NCBI RefSeq assembly: GCF_019635935.1
Contig: NZ_JAHBYN010000001.1
Location: forward strand, 1,981,501 to 2,045,500
Length of the DNA stretch: 64,000 nt
Direction of reading: 5' to 3'
Source: Parvibaculum sp.
GTDB lineage: Bacteria > Pseudomonadota > Alphaproteobacteria > Parvibaculales > Parvibaculaceae
The translations under genes and the position numbers were made by a program. Below, piece by piece: positions 1 through 7,983 of the stretch (position 1 is the stretch's first letter; each line of letters starts with the position of its first letter). The notes below the pieces were generated by a model. It ran no database searches. It saw nothing but the letters and a program-made list of their open reading frames with translations, and was not told where the DNA came from.

Positions 1-2
1 CC

Positions 3-149
3 GGTGCCGCCCTTCACGCGGCGCATGGCGCGGCGCTGGCGCTGATCGTCGAGGCCGATGCCGACCATCCCTTCCGCCGCAAATTCTCGCTTTTCACGCG
101 CGGCCGCTGGCCCATCGGCATTGCCGGCCTGACGCTCAACATTTTCTGA
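3..149 (+). CDS. C-terminal fragment of an unidentified protein
   Basis: An open frame enters from the left edge and ends with TGA at 147-149, giving about 48 C-terminal residues that finish in GLTLNIF. The start lies outside the window. Codon use is GC-rich at third positions, like the neighbours, so it looks like a real gene end. I do not recognise the family. It lies 27 bases before xthA on the same strand, so the two may be co-transcribed. Confidence 0.55.
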   Translation, partial: GAALHAAHGAALALIVEADADHPFRRKFSLFTRGRWPIGIAGLTLNIF

Positions 150-176
150 AACCCGCCGCCAACCGGAACAGCCCCC

Positions 177-983
177 GTGAACCTCAAAATCGCCACCTGG
201 AACATCAATTCCGTCCGCCTGCGGATCGAGCTCGTCGAACGTCTCTTGAAGCAGGAAAAGCCCGATGTGCTGTGCCTGCAGGAAATCAAATGCGTCAACG
301 ACGCCTTTCCGTTGAAGGCGATCAAGAAAGCCGGCTACGAACATGTCGCGATCAACGGCCAGAAGGGCTATCACGGCGTCGCCATCGCGAGCCGCATCCC
401 CTTCAAGAAGACCGAGGCGCGCGAATTTTGCGGGAAAGGCGATTGCCGCCATCTCTCGGCCGATCTCGACATTCCGGGTGGGTTGCGCGTCCATAATTTC
501 TACGTGCCGGCCGGTGGCGATGAGCCCGATCCCGAGATCAACGACAAGTTCGCCCACAAGCTCGACTTCGTTCGCGAGATGACACGGCTCTACGAAGGCC
601 ACAAGACGAAGTCGAAAAACCGCATGGTGCTGGTCGGCGATCTCAACATCGCGCCGCTCGAACACGACGTCTGGTCGCACAAGCAATTGCTGAAAGTCGT
701 CAGCCACACGCCCGTCGAGGTCGATCTGATGAACGAGCTCTACGCCTCGCATGACTGGGTCGATGTGATGCGCCGCTTCGTGCCCGACACCGAGAAGCTC
801 TATTCCTGGTGGAGCTACCGCGCCAAGGACTGGCTGGCCGCCGATCGCGGCCGCCGCCTCGATCACATCTGGGTGACGCCGGCGCTCGCCGACGCGCCGA
901 CATCGATGAAAGTCCTGAAGGAAGCGCGGGGGTGGGAGCGGGCGTCGGATCATGCGCCGGTAATCGCGACGCTGAGGCTCTAG
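177..983 (+). CDS. xthA: Exodeoxyribonuclease III (AP endonuclease)
   Basis: A 268-residue member of the EEP (exonuclease-endonuclease-phosphatase) family, which cleaves DNA at abasic sites in base excision repair. Visible motifs are the N-terminal IATWNINSVR, the metal-binding glutamate in LCLQEIK, the DLNIAP segment and the C-terminal catalytic SDHAP. Length fits the bacterial ExoIII/XthA family. The start is GTG; the protein begins MNLKIATWN, which matches family N termini. There is no obvious strong terminator after the stop; the following 255 bases carry inverted repeats and a repeat array ahead of the TetR gene. Confidence 0.93.
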   Translation: MNLKIATWNINSVRLRIELVERLLKQEKPDVLCLQEIKCVNDAFPLKAIKKAGYEHVAINGQKGYHGVAIASRIPFKKTEAREFCGKGDCRHLSADLDIPGGLRVHNFYVPAGGDEPDPEINDKFAHKLDFVREMTRLYEGHKTKSKNRMVLVGDLNIAPLEHDVWSHKQLLKVVSHTPVEVDLMNELYASHDWVDVMRRFVPDTEKLYSWWSYRAKDWLAADRGRRLDHIWVTPALADAPTSMKVLKEARGWERASDHAPVIATLRL

Positions 984-1094
984 CTGGGGGGGCCAGCCTC
1001 GGGGGTGAAGGCCTCGCCGCGCGCCCGCTCCTGGGGTTCCTACCGCTGCCGATTTTGCGGGGCGAAGTTGGGGCTCCGCCACGCCGGTCTTTTA

Positions 1095-1130
1095 ATGGGG
1101 TAGATGCCCCATATTAGGGTATTGACCCTA
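1095..1130. repeat. Two adjacent small inverted repeats upstream of the TetR gene
   Basis: ATGGGG (1095-1100) pairs with CCCCAT (1107-1112) across TAGATG, and directly after it TAGGGT (1115-1120) pairs with ACCCTA (1125-1130) across ATTG. They sit in an unusually AT-richer patch between xthA and the TetR gene. They could be operator palindromes or a weak terminator for xthA; no T-run follows, which argues against a rho-independent terminator. Confidence 0.5.
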
Positions 1131-1195
1131 TTCACGCAAGAGGGCAGCTTCGGGCGGGGATAAACCGGGGACAAGTCTGCCGCTGCGTCCTCGCA

Positions 1196-1250
1196 CGACA
1201 GATCGACAACAGTTTTTTGACAGTCCAGTGACAGATCGATGACAAAGCCT
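1196..1250. promoter_or_regulatory. Five-unit array with 11-base period overlapping the TetR start
   Basis: Consecutive 11-base units start at 1196, 1207, 1218, 1229 and 1240: CGACAGATCGA, CAACAGTTTTT, TGACAGTCCAG, TGACAGATCGA and TGACAAAGCCT. The core (T/C)GACAG recurs in phase and runs through the ATG at 1239. Spacing near one helical turn would put every core on one DNA face. The position suggests an operator, possibly for autoregulation by the TetR-family product; that is inference. No convincing ribosome binding site precedes the ATG. Confidence 0.55.
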
Positions 1251-1889
1251 GCCAAAGCCGGTCAAACGCCCGCCAGAACCAAGGATCGGATCCTGGCCGC
1301 GAGCCTGCGTCTCTTCAACGAAAACGGCTACGACGCGGTCACGACGGCGCGCATCTCAGACGAGGTCGGCATCTCGGAAGGCAACCTCTGGTATCACTTC
1401 CGCACCAAGCGCGATCTGGTGCGCGCCCATCAACTGGCGCTCTTTGTACTGATCGACAAACGCCTCGCCATCGCTTCGACACCGGACACGGTGCTCGAAT
1501 CCTATGCGCTGTTCAATCGCCTGGTCTTCGAGGAAGTCTGGACCTATCAGTTTCTCTATCGCGACCAGGCCGAATACGGACGCACCTCGCCCGAGCTCGA
1601 GGATCGCGTTCACCGCATCTATGAAACGACGACGAACATGCTGGTCCGTTTCTTCCGTCACATGATCGAGGCAAAGCATCTCGACATGCCGGACGACGAA
1701 CTGACCGCGCTTGCCGACAATGTGTGGATGGTCATTCGCTACTGGCCGAGCTTCCTGCGCGAAACGCGCCGCGTCGTGAAACTCGACAAGGCGGCGCTCA
1801 ATGCCGGCATCCGCCATCACTTCGCGCTGTTCAACACGCATCTGACGCCCGAGGCGCGCGCCTTCTTCGCAAAGAAAGCCTACGCCTGA
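1239..1889 (+). CDS. TetR family transcriptional regulator
   Basis: 216 residues with an N-terminal TetR DNA-binding domain at about residues 12-60: RILAASLRLFNENGYDAV is helix 1-2, and ISEGNLWYHFRTKRDL is the recognition helix and following helix. The C-terminal half is a ligand-binding-type helical region rich in aromatic residues, with no recognised effector. Its 3' end overlaps the convergent thioesterase gene by ten bases. A phased repeat array lies over its start and is a candidate self-operator. The effector is unknown; the thioesterase and cNMP-binding genes next door are possible targets by proximity only. Confidence 0.88.
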   Translation: MTKPAKAGQTPARTKDRILAASLRLFNENGYDAVTTARISDEVGISEGNLWYHFRTKRDLVRAHQLALFVLIDKRLAIASTPDTVLESYALFNRLVFEEVWTYQFLYRDQAEYGRTSPELEDRVHRIYETTTNMLVRFFRHMIEAKHLDMPDDELTALADNVWMVIRYWPSFLRETRRVVKLDKAALNAGIRHHFALFNTHLTPEARAFFAKKAYA

Positions 1890-2359
1890 GCGTTGTTCTC
1901 CGCCGGCGCGTCTTTCCTTTTTAACGTTACGAAAGTTGCCGTCGAGCTTGCGGTCGCGATGAGCTTGCCGTCTTCCGACGTCAATTCGCCTTCGATGAAG
2001 CCGACCGACTTGCCGCGCTTGATGACACGCCCCATGCCGAGAATGCGCCCCGGCCGCGCCGGCGTCAGCATCGAGACTTTCAGTTCCAGCGTCGGCGAAA
2101 TCTGTCCCCATTCGAGATCGAGACCGACGGCGAGGCTCATCACATCGTCGAGCATCGCCGCCACCATGCCGCCCTGAATGCCGCCCCACATGTTGCAGAG
2201 TTCGGGCCCGGCGTTGAACGCCACCTTCACGACGCGCGCCTCGCGGTCGGCGTCGAGAATTTCGAGCCCGAGATAGCGGCTCGCCGGCGCCATGCGCTTG
2301 AACACCGCCTGTATGTTCGGCGGCCAGTCCTGCCTTGCTTCCGCCTGACGCTCACTCAT
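1880..2359 (-). CDS. PaaI-type hotdog thioesterase
   Basis: About 159 residues with a PaaI/YbgC-like hotdog fold. The GGIQGGMVAAMLDDVMSLA segment matches the active-site helix region of PaaI thioesterases, in which an Asp/Glu activates water to hydrolyse acyl-CoA. I chose ATG at 2359 because AGGGG lies about five bases upstream; an in-frame GTG at 2365 is possible. The start overlaps the end of the upstream cNMP-binding gene by eight bases, suggesting translational coupling. Substrate cannot be told from sequence. Confidence 0.82.
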   Translation of the reverse strand: MSERQAEARQDWPPNIQAVFKRMAPASRYLGLEILDADREARVVKVAFNAGPELCNMWGGIQGGMVAAMLDDVMSLAVGLDLEWGQISPTLELKVSMLTPARPGRILGMGRVIKRGKSVGFIEGELTSEDGKLIATASSTATFVTLKRKDAPAENNAQA

Positions 2360-2846
2360 CCGCACCCCTGCCTTTTCCTGTTACGCGCGCATTTGTGTCG
2401 AGTCGATCACCCAGCGCCGACAGTTCCCGCCCGAGCAGCGCCAGCCGTCCGGCAAGCCGCGACGCGACCGCGCCCGCCATTTCCGGAAACTCGCCGATCA
2501 GCCGCTGAAACATGTCGCGGCCGATCCTGAGCGTGTGAAGCGACGAAACCGCCCGCACCGTCGTCACGCGTCGCCCCGGTTCGAACAAAGCCGTTTCGCC
2601 GATGAGATCGCCCCTGTCAAGCCTGAGCGCCTGCGCCGCGCCGCTGTCGTCGCGCGCCAGCATGGCGGCCTCGCCGTCGAGAATGAGATAGGCGCAGTCG
2701 GCCTCGTCGCCCGTCTCGAAAAGCGTCGCGCCCGGCGCATATTCGCGCCGCTCGCAGGTAAAGGCGACGACCTCGAGCCGCACCGGATCGAGGCCCGAAA
2801 AAAGCTCAAGGCGCTTCAGCATCTCGATGGCGGGTTCAAGGCTCAT
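2352..2846 (-). CDS. Stand-alone cyclic nucleotide-binding domain protein
   Basis: 164 residues forming one Crp/Fnr-type cNMP-binding beta-barrel. The phosphate-binding cassette is recognisable as GDLIGETALFEPGRRVTTVRA. There is no HTH or enzymatic domain after it, only a helical tail, so it is not a complete transcription factor. It is coupled to the downstream PaaI-like thioesterase by overlap, so it may sense a ligand for that enzyme; this is inference. Whether it binds cAMP, cGMP or neither is unknown. Confidence 0.8.
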   Translation of the reverse strand: MSLEPAIEMLKRLELFSGLDPVRLEVVAFTCERREYAPGATLFETGDEADCAYLILDGEAAMLARDDSGAAQALRLDRGDLIGETALFEPGRRVTTVRAVSSLHTLRIGRDMFQRLIGEFPEMAGAVASRLAGRLALLGRELSALGDRLDTNARVTGKGRGADE

Positions 2847-2946
2847 GGATGGAGCATAGCGGAGGCGCGCGTCCGCGCCAAAGACCCGATTTGCGCTTGC
2901 GCGGCGGCGACGCTAAGAAGTGCGAACCCCGAAACGGAGCATCCGC

Positions 2947-3408
2947 ATGGCCTCGCCGACCTCCCCGATCGTCTGGGACTGGCCCGACCCCTTCATCCAC
3001 GAAGTCCAGGTCGAACCCCGCCACATCGATGATTTTCAGCACACGAACAATGTCGTCTATCTGAGCTGGATGGCGAAAACCGCATGGGAGCATTCCAAGG
3101 CGCTGGGGATCGATTTCGCCTACTACAAGCGCCTCAACCGCGGCATGGTCGTGCGCCGCCACGAACTCGAATACCTGGCGGCGAGCTATGAAGGGCAGCG
3201 CGTGCTGGTGGCCACATGGATCACCGGCAATGACGGCCGCCTGCGGTTGCGCCGTCGTTTCCAGATGGTGAATGCCGAGACCGGACAGACGCTGCTGCGC
3301 GGCCTGACGGATTTTGTCTGCATCGATATCGAAAGCGGACGTGCGACGCGCATGCCGCCGCAATTCATCGTCGCCTATCGCCCCACCGCACGCGTCGAGG
3401 GAGACTAG
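2947..3408 (+). CDS. Acyl-CoA thioesterase, 4-hydroxybenzoyl-CoA thioesterase/YbgC-like
   Basis: About 153 residues with the 4HBT hotdog signature: HIDDFQHTNNVVYLSWM matches the family pattern of an Asp in a D-x-x-x-H-x-N context that supports thioester hydrolysis. I chose the ATG at 2947 (MASPTSP); an in-frame upstream start at 2920 would add nine residues of poor character. The stop overlaps that of the convergent SnoaL-like gene. With the PaaI-type gene 0.6 kb away, two different hotdog thioesterases flank the cNMP-binding protein. Substrate unknown. Confidence 0.85.
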   Translation: MASPTSPIVWDWPDPFIHEVQVEPRHIDDFQHTNNVVYLSWMAKTAWEHSKALGIDFAYYKRLNRGMVVRRHELEYLAASYEGQRVLVATWITGNDGRLRLRRRFQMVNAETGQTLLRGLTDFVCIDIESGRATRMPPQFIVAYRPTARVEGD

Positions 3409-3779
3409 GCCGAAAGCACCGCCGCCTGGGCCGGGTCGAGATATTCTTCAAGGCGCACAATGCGTCCATTCTCGACGAGACAGACAACGCAGGCCGGCAT
3501 CGCAAACGCCGAGCCATCGGCAAGCGTTCCCCTGACCACATGCTGCTGCATGAAGCCGCCGGGAATGACGACGCGCCTGAGGACGTCGTAGCGCCGGCCG
3601 GGAAGCTTGCGCGCCATCCAGCGCAGAACCTTGAGGTTCTCCTCGACCGTTTGTTCCGCCTGACTGAAGTTGTGCCAGATGCGAGCGTCGGGCGCATAAA
3701 CGCGCGCAACCTCGTCGGTGTCGCCCGTTTCGACGGCGCGGAAAAACCTCTCGGCCACCAGAAGCGCGTCGTCCACCAT
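3405..3779 (-). CDS. SnoaL-like / NTF2-fold small protein
   Basis: About 124 residues with a nuclear transport factor 2-like fold. The pattern ALLVAERFFRAVETGDTDEV followed by YAPDARIWHN is typical of SnoaL-like polyketide-cyclase/ketosteroid-isomerase relatives. The start at 3779 (MVDDAL) has GGGGAGG six bases upstream; an ATG at 3794 would add five residues. It lies 26 bases downstream of the response regulator gene on the same strand and is probably co-transcribed. Many such proteins are uncharacterised; no substrate is inferred. Confidence 0.75.
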   Translation of the reverse strand: MVDDALLVAERFFRAVETGDTDEVARVYAPDARIWHNFSQAEQTVEENLKVLRWMARKLPGRRYDVLRRVVIPGGFMQQHVVRGTLADGSAFAMPACVVCLVENGRIVRLEEYLDPAQAAVLSA

Positions 3780-3805
3780 CCCGATCCTCCCCATGCGATC
3801 CCTTT

Positions 3806-4492
3806 TCAGGGAACCAGCCGGTAACCGCCCGTTTCGGTAACGAGGATCTCGGCGTTCGACGGATCCTTCTCGATCTTTTGCCGCAACCGGTAAATATGCG
3901 TCTCGAGCGTGTGCGTCGTGACGCCTGAATTGTAGCCCCAGACTTCCGCCAGCAAGATATCGCGCCCGACAACCTTGGCCCCGGCGCGATAGAGATATTT
4001 GAGGATCGCCGTTTCCTTTTCGGTCAGCCGCACCTTCTTGTTCTGCACGTCGACCAGCACCTTCGCGCTCGGCTGGAACGTGTAGGGACCGACCTTGAAC
4101 ACGGCGTCTTCGCTCTGCTCGTGGCTGCGCAAATGTGCACGGATGCGCGCCAGCAACACGCCGAAACGGAACGGCTTGGTCACATAGTCGTTGGCGCCGG
4201 CGTCGAGGCCGAGGATCGTATCGGATTCGGTGTCGGCGCCCGTCAGCATGATGATCGGCGCCTTGACGCCGGCCTTGCGCATCAGCCGGCACGCCTCCCG
4301 CCCGTCCATGTCCGGCAGACCGACATCGAGCAGCACAAGATCGACATGCGCGCCGCGAACACGGTCCAGCGCGGACGCAGCCGTCGGCGCCGTCACGCAG
4401 GTAAACTCTTCATGGAGGTCGAGCTGTTCGACAAGCGCCGTCCGCAGCGCATCGTCGTCGTCGACCACGAGAATTTTCTTGATACCGCTCAT
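3806..4492 (-). CDS. OmpR/PhoB-family response regulator, orphan
   Basis: 228 residues. The receiver domain (1-120) has the acidic cluster VDDDD near residue 10, the phospho-acceptor Asp56 in LLDVGLPDMDG, and Lys106 in VTKPF. A C-terminal winged helix (about 130-228) ends GGYRLVP, as in OmpR/PhoB factors. No histidine kinase is adjacent on either strand, so its sensor is elsewhere. It sits between the TPR-sulfotransferase and the NTF2-like gene, all leftward, with seven bases to the sulfotransferase stop. Target genes unknown. Confidence 0.92.
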   Translation of the reverse strand: MSGIKKILVVDDDDALRTALVEQLDLHEEFTCVTAPTAASALDRVRGAHVDLVLLDVGLPDMDGREACRLMRKAGVKAPIIMLTGADTESDTILGLDAGANDYVTKPFRFGVLLARIRAHLRSHEQSEDAVFKVGPYTFQPSAKVLVDVQNKKVRLTEKETAILKYLYRAGAKVVGRDILLAEVWGYNSGVTTHTLETHIYRLRQKIEKDPSNAEILVTETGGYRLVP

Positions 4493-4499
4493 GGGTCCT

Positions 4500-6413
4500 T
4501 CAGAGGGAATAGCCGAAGCGCTTTATATGCGGTTCGAGAATGGGCATGACGGGCTGCAGATGCTTTTCATATCGCCGCCAGCGGTCGGCCGAACTCGAAT
4601 AGATCGGCTGCGTCACTTGCGAATAGGAAGGCGTCTTGATCGTGCCGCGCGCCAGCGCATGGGCCGCCGGATCGCTCACCGCATCGTGCCATCCGAGGCC
4701 GAGAAATTCCAGCGCCGGACCGACTTCGCCGCGCAGGTCGGCGACAAGGTTTTCGTAGCGCACTTCATGCACATTGAGCGGCAACAGCGTCCTGTAGGTC
4801 TGCCAGAGCGTCATCACCCGCTCGTAGAACCGCGCCGAGCCCTCGAGCGTCAGGAAATTCAGCATCGCGCCGTTCGGCACGAAATCCTGCATGAAGCAGG
4901 ACAACACGCAGTCCGCCGGATGGCGAAGCGCGAAGACGATACGCGCTTCGGGAAACACCCGGTGGATGAGGCCGGCGTAAATGATATCGAGCGGCATCTT
5001 GTTGATAACGGTCTTACCTTCGAGATCGGCGCCTGCATCGCATAGCTCTTGCCAGTAGAGACGTCGCACCGCCGTCCGCCTGCCTTCATCCATAATCGCC
5101 AGCGACTGCGGATAGCCGACGATCGACTTTCTGACGGCGCGCAAGAAAGGCTGCTCTTCGAAGACCTGGGCTTGCGGATGCGCGTCGAAAATCTGATCGA
5201 GAAGCGTCGTCCCCGAACGTGGAAATCCGACGAGAAAAACCGGCGCCGCGGCGTGACCAGGCTCGATCCCGGGTGCCGGTAGCGCCCGCCAGCCGGATAC
5301 GAAGTCTTCGGTAAAGATATCGATCAGTGTGCTGACTTCGTCAATGAAGGCGGTTCGGTTGACACGGCCGAGTTCCGGCAAGCGCGCTGTATGTTCGTTC
5401 TGCTGCGTGAAATAACCGAACGACGCGTCGATATCGCCCTCGTCGTGACAGATTTGCGCGAGTTCCGAAGAGACCAGCCGTGCATCGTTCACAGGCACCT
5501 TACCGAGATCGAGTGCCGCGAGACGGTTGCGGCATTCGGCGAGCACCGCCTTGTCGCCCTTGTGCAGACGGCGCTTTGCCTTGGACCAGACGGCCAGCGC
5601 GCCGCCGCTCGCTGCGTCGATGGCAAGCGCCTTGTTGGCCCATGTGAGTGCGTCCTCGAGATCGCCCAGCCGCTCATATGTTGCCGAGAGCGTCGTGGCG
5701 AGCGGCAACGGAATGTTGGTTGCGCGTTCGGTAGCGCTCAGCAAATAGGTTCGCGCGTCGCGAAAACGTCCGGCATCCGTCGCCGCAGATGCCGCGCGCA
5801 GATAGGAGTTGGCATCGGCGGGCATGAGCTCGATGAGCCTTTCAAACTCGACGATGGCCGCCGCATAATCGGCGCTGTCCTTGTAGAGAATGCCCCGATT
5901 GAGAAATATATCGGGATAGTCCGGATTGATGGCCTCCGCCCGCCGATAGGCAATCAATGCTTCATCGGCCTTGCCTTGCTCGCGCTGCGCATTCCCCAGA
6001 TTGACCCAGACATTGACATGCCGGGGCATCAGGGCGGCGGCAGTCGCAATCAGCTTTTCGGCGTTGGCGGCATCGCCCTTGCCCAACGCCACGAGACCGA
6101 GCAGATGAAGCGCGTCCGGGTTTTGCGGTTCGGTTTTCAGGATATGCGCCGCCGCCTTGCCCGCATGGTCGAGCCGGCCGGCCGCGAGATGGGCTCCGCC
6201 CAGTTGCAGCAATTGGACAACCTCGCCCGGTGCCAGCGGCGTGCTCTGAGCGGCGCCCGGCCGAAGGCCGCCCTGCCCGCCAGCCGGAAGGCCGACCGTC
6301 GGGCCCGGTCCGCCGAAGGCCGAACGCGGCAGGCCGACGGTCGCCCGGCCGCCGCCCGGCGGCATGAAGGAGGGGCTCTTTGCCGGTCCGGGCGGGGAAG
6401 GTTTTTTCGCCAT
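4500..6413 (-). CDS. TPR-repeat sulfotransferase
   Basis: 637 residues from the ATG at 6413. The first 60 residues are Gly/Pro-rich low complexity with two VGLP copies. About residues 65-275 are tetratricopeptide repeats. From about 390 a sulfotransferase domain begins with the 5'-phosphosulfate-binding loop FLVGFPRSGTTLL, followed by the 3'-phosphate region FALRHPADCVLSCF. It should transfer sulfate from PAPS to an unknown acceptor, possibly presented via the TPRs. An in-frame extension upstream to 6815 runs through GC-rich sequence shared with the divergent gene region and lacks support. No signal peptide is visible. Confidence 0.9.
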   Translation of the reverse strand: MAKKPSPPGPAKSPSFMPPGGGRATVGLPRSAFGGPGPTVGLPAGGQGGLRPGAAQSTPLAPGEVVQLLQLGGAHLAAGRLDHAGKAAAHILKTEPQNPDALHLLGLVALGKGDAANAEKLIATAAALMPRHVNVWVNLGNAQREQGKADEALIAYRRAEAINPDYPDIFLNRGILYKDSADYAAAIVEFERLIELMPADANSYLRAASAATDAGRFRDARTYLLSATERATNIPLPLATTLSATYERLGDLEDALTWANKALAIDAASGGALAVWSKAKRRLHKGDKAVLAECRNRLAALDLGKVPVNDARLVSSELAQICHDEGDIDASFGYFTQQNEHTARLPELGRVNRTAFIDEVSTLIDIFTEDFVSGWRALPAPGIEPGHAAAPVFLVGFPRSGTTLLDQIFDAHPQAQVFEEQPFLRAVRKSIVGYPQSLAIMDEGRRTAVRRLYWQELCDAGADLEGKTVINKMPLDIIYAGLIHRVFPEARIVFALRHPADCVLSCFMQDFVPNGAMLNFLTLEGSARFYERVMTLWQTYRTLLPLNVHEVRYENLVADLRGEVGPALEFLGLGWHDAVSDPAAHALARGTIKTPSYSQVTQPIYSSSADRWRRYEKHLQPVMPILEPHIKRFGYSL

Positions 6414-6648
6414 GATCGATCCGTTCCGATACGCAAAACACGCCCACAGGCCGGAAGCGGGGGCCGGACGCGGGCCGGAGTTTGCCATAGCTCGCGCCGC
6501 CAACCAATGCACACAGGCAAAGCTGCCGCGCCGGATGACCTGCCCGGCAGAATTTGCCGGGCGAGCCCCCGCCGCCGCCACGGCATGGCAAAAAACCGAC
6601 GGCTTTCCGAGCCCCGCCGGCTGGCCCGCCCTTTGCGTAGAACTCGGC

Positions 6649-7401
6649 ATGACCGACGCACTGATCCATCCCCAGCAGTTCACGGCCGGCAAGCACAACA
6701 TGGCTTCCGCCGCTTTTGCCGAGCTGCGGGCGGCCCGGCGCGAAGGCCGCGCCCCGGAGGGTGCCGAACTCAGCTTCAACGACCTGATCGACACGCTGAA
6801 CCCCCTCCAGCACATTCCGGTGGTCTCCGAGATTTATCGCGGCCTGACCGGCGACCGGATCAGCGCCCATGCCCGCGTCGCCGGTGGCGCGCTCTACGGC
6901 GGCCCGATCGGCCTTGTCGCCTCCGTGGCGAGCCTCGCCATCGCGGGCGGTTCGGGCGAACAGGGCATCGGCGACCGGATCTATGCGGCAGTTTTCGACG
7001 CGGACACCCCCGCCACCGAAACCGCCATCGCCGCGGCGCCGGCCGAAGACACGCTGGCGCTTGCCCGCGCCAATGCGTCAGTCGAACAGACGGCATCGAT
7101 CGTTCCGGAAATGCCCGGCCGCGAATTCGCCGCCACGTCGCCCGTCACCGGTGGCGCCGGATTGCCGCAACTGAGCCCGGAGGCCTTCGCAGCCCTGATC
7201 GGTTCGTTCGACAATCTTGAAATGGCCGCCGCAGAGCCTGCGGAAATGGAACCCGGCTTTGTCGTCGCCGCGCCGCGCATGAGCCTCGACATCGAGGGCC
7301 CGTCTGACGATGACGGCGACGCCGCGCCCGCCGCGACCGATCTTCTGGGCGCCATGAGCCAGGCGCTCGACAAATACGAAGCCTTGAAGCACGCGCGCTG
7401 A
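6649..7401 (+). CDS. Conserved hypothetical protein with LNPLQHIPVVSEIYR motif
   Basis: 250 residues from the ATG at 6649. A conserved-looking N-terminal block reads LNPLQHIPVVSEIYRGLTGD, followed by a small-residue hydrophobic stretch, GGALYGGPIGLVASVASLAI, then an Ala/Pro/Glu-rich, probably disordered C-terminal half. I remember similar short blocks in alphaproteobacterial hypothetical proteins but know no function. It is divergent from the TPR-sulfotransferase, with 235 bases between starts. The hydrophobic stretch could be a membrane-associated hairpin. An upstream in-frame start at 6364 would overlap the sulfotransferase start and is disfavoured. Confidence 0.7.
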   Translation: MTDALIHPQQFTAGKHNMASAAFAELRAARREGRAPEGAELSFNDLIDTLNPLQHIPVVSEIYRGLTGDRISAHARVAGGALYGGPIGLVASVASLAIAGGSGEQGIGDRIYAAVFDADTPATETAIAAAPAEDTLALARANASVEQTASIVPEMPGREFAATSPVTGGAGLPQLSPEAFAALIGSFDNLEMAAAEPAEMEPGFVVAAPRMSLDIEGPSDDDGDAAPAATDLLGAMSQALDKYEALKHAR

Positions 7402-7446
7402 CGCCCTCTGGTCAGCCACGAAGCGTCCGCCTAGATTAACGCGGCC

Positions 7447-7983
7447 ATGGCGTCTTCCACCGAAATTCTCGTAACCGCGAAGCCGGGCGAACCGCACGGC
7501 CGGCTGATCATGGACGGGCTCGAATTCGTCTGTGCACTTGGGCGCACCGGACTGGTGGGCGACAAGCGTGAAGGCGATGGCGGCACACCCATCGGCATCT
7601 TCCCGCTCAGACAGCTCAGATACCGCCCGGACCGTCTGCCGACGCCGGCAACCGCCTTGCCGGTACGTCCAACGACGCGCGAGGATGGCTGGTGCGATGC
7701 GCCGCAGGACCCGGCATATAACCGGCCGGTCCGTCTGCCCTATCCGTCAAGCGCCGAGACGATGTGGCGCGACGACCATCTCTACGATCTTGTCGTCGTG
7801 CTCGGCCACAATGACGATCCGCCGCGCCCCGGCGCCGGCAGTGCGATATTCTTTCATCTCGCCAATGAGAAGAACGGCATCCTGCAACCGACCGAAGGCT
7901 GCGTCGCGCTGCGGCTTCCCGACATGCTGAAGGTCTTGTCGCGCTGCACGCCGCAAACCACGATGCGGATCGATAAGCTCTAG
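7447..7983 (+). CDS. L,D-transpeptidase family protein
   Basis: 178 residues of the YkuD/YafK-type family that cross-links peptidoglycan or attaches proteins to it. Conserved features are LGHNDDP, the His137 region SAIFFHL and the nucleophile Cys152 in TEGCVAL. The usual SHGC is TEGC here, as in the COG3786-like branch. No cleavable signal peptide is apparent at the N terminus, which is odd for a periplasmic enzyme; the true start or export route is uncertain. It ends four bases into the convergent yggS gene. Confidence 0.83.
   Translation: MASSTEILVTAKPGEPHGRLIMDGLEFVCALGRTGLVGDKREGDGGTPIGIFPLRQLRYRPDRLPTPATALPVRPTTREDGWCDAPQDPAYNRPVRLPYPSSAETMWRDDHLYDLVVVLGHNDDPPRPGAGSAIFFHLANEKNGILQPTEGCVALRLPDMLKVLSRCTPQTTMRIDKL

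Noticed and set aside
6364..6648. N-terminal extension of the hypothetical gene at 6649
   Set aside because: It would overlap the divergent TPR-sulfotransferase start and has low-complexity composition without similarity to the conserved part.
5391..7220. A 609-residue plus-strand open frame opposite the TPR-sulfotransferase
   Set aside because: Shadow of the sulfotransferase and of the hypothetical gene in another frame; no motif.
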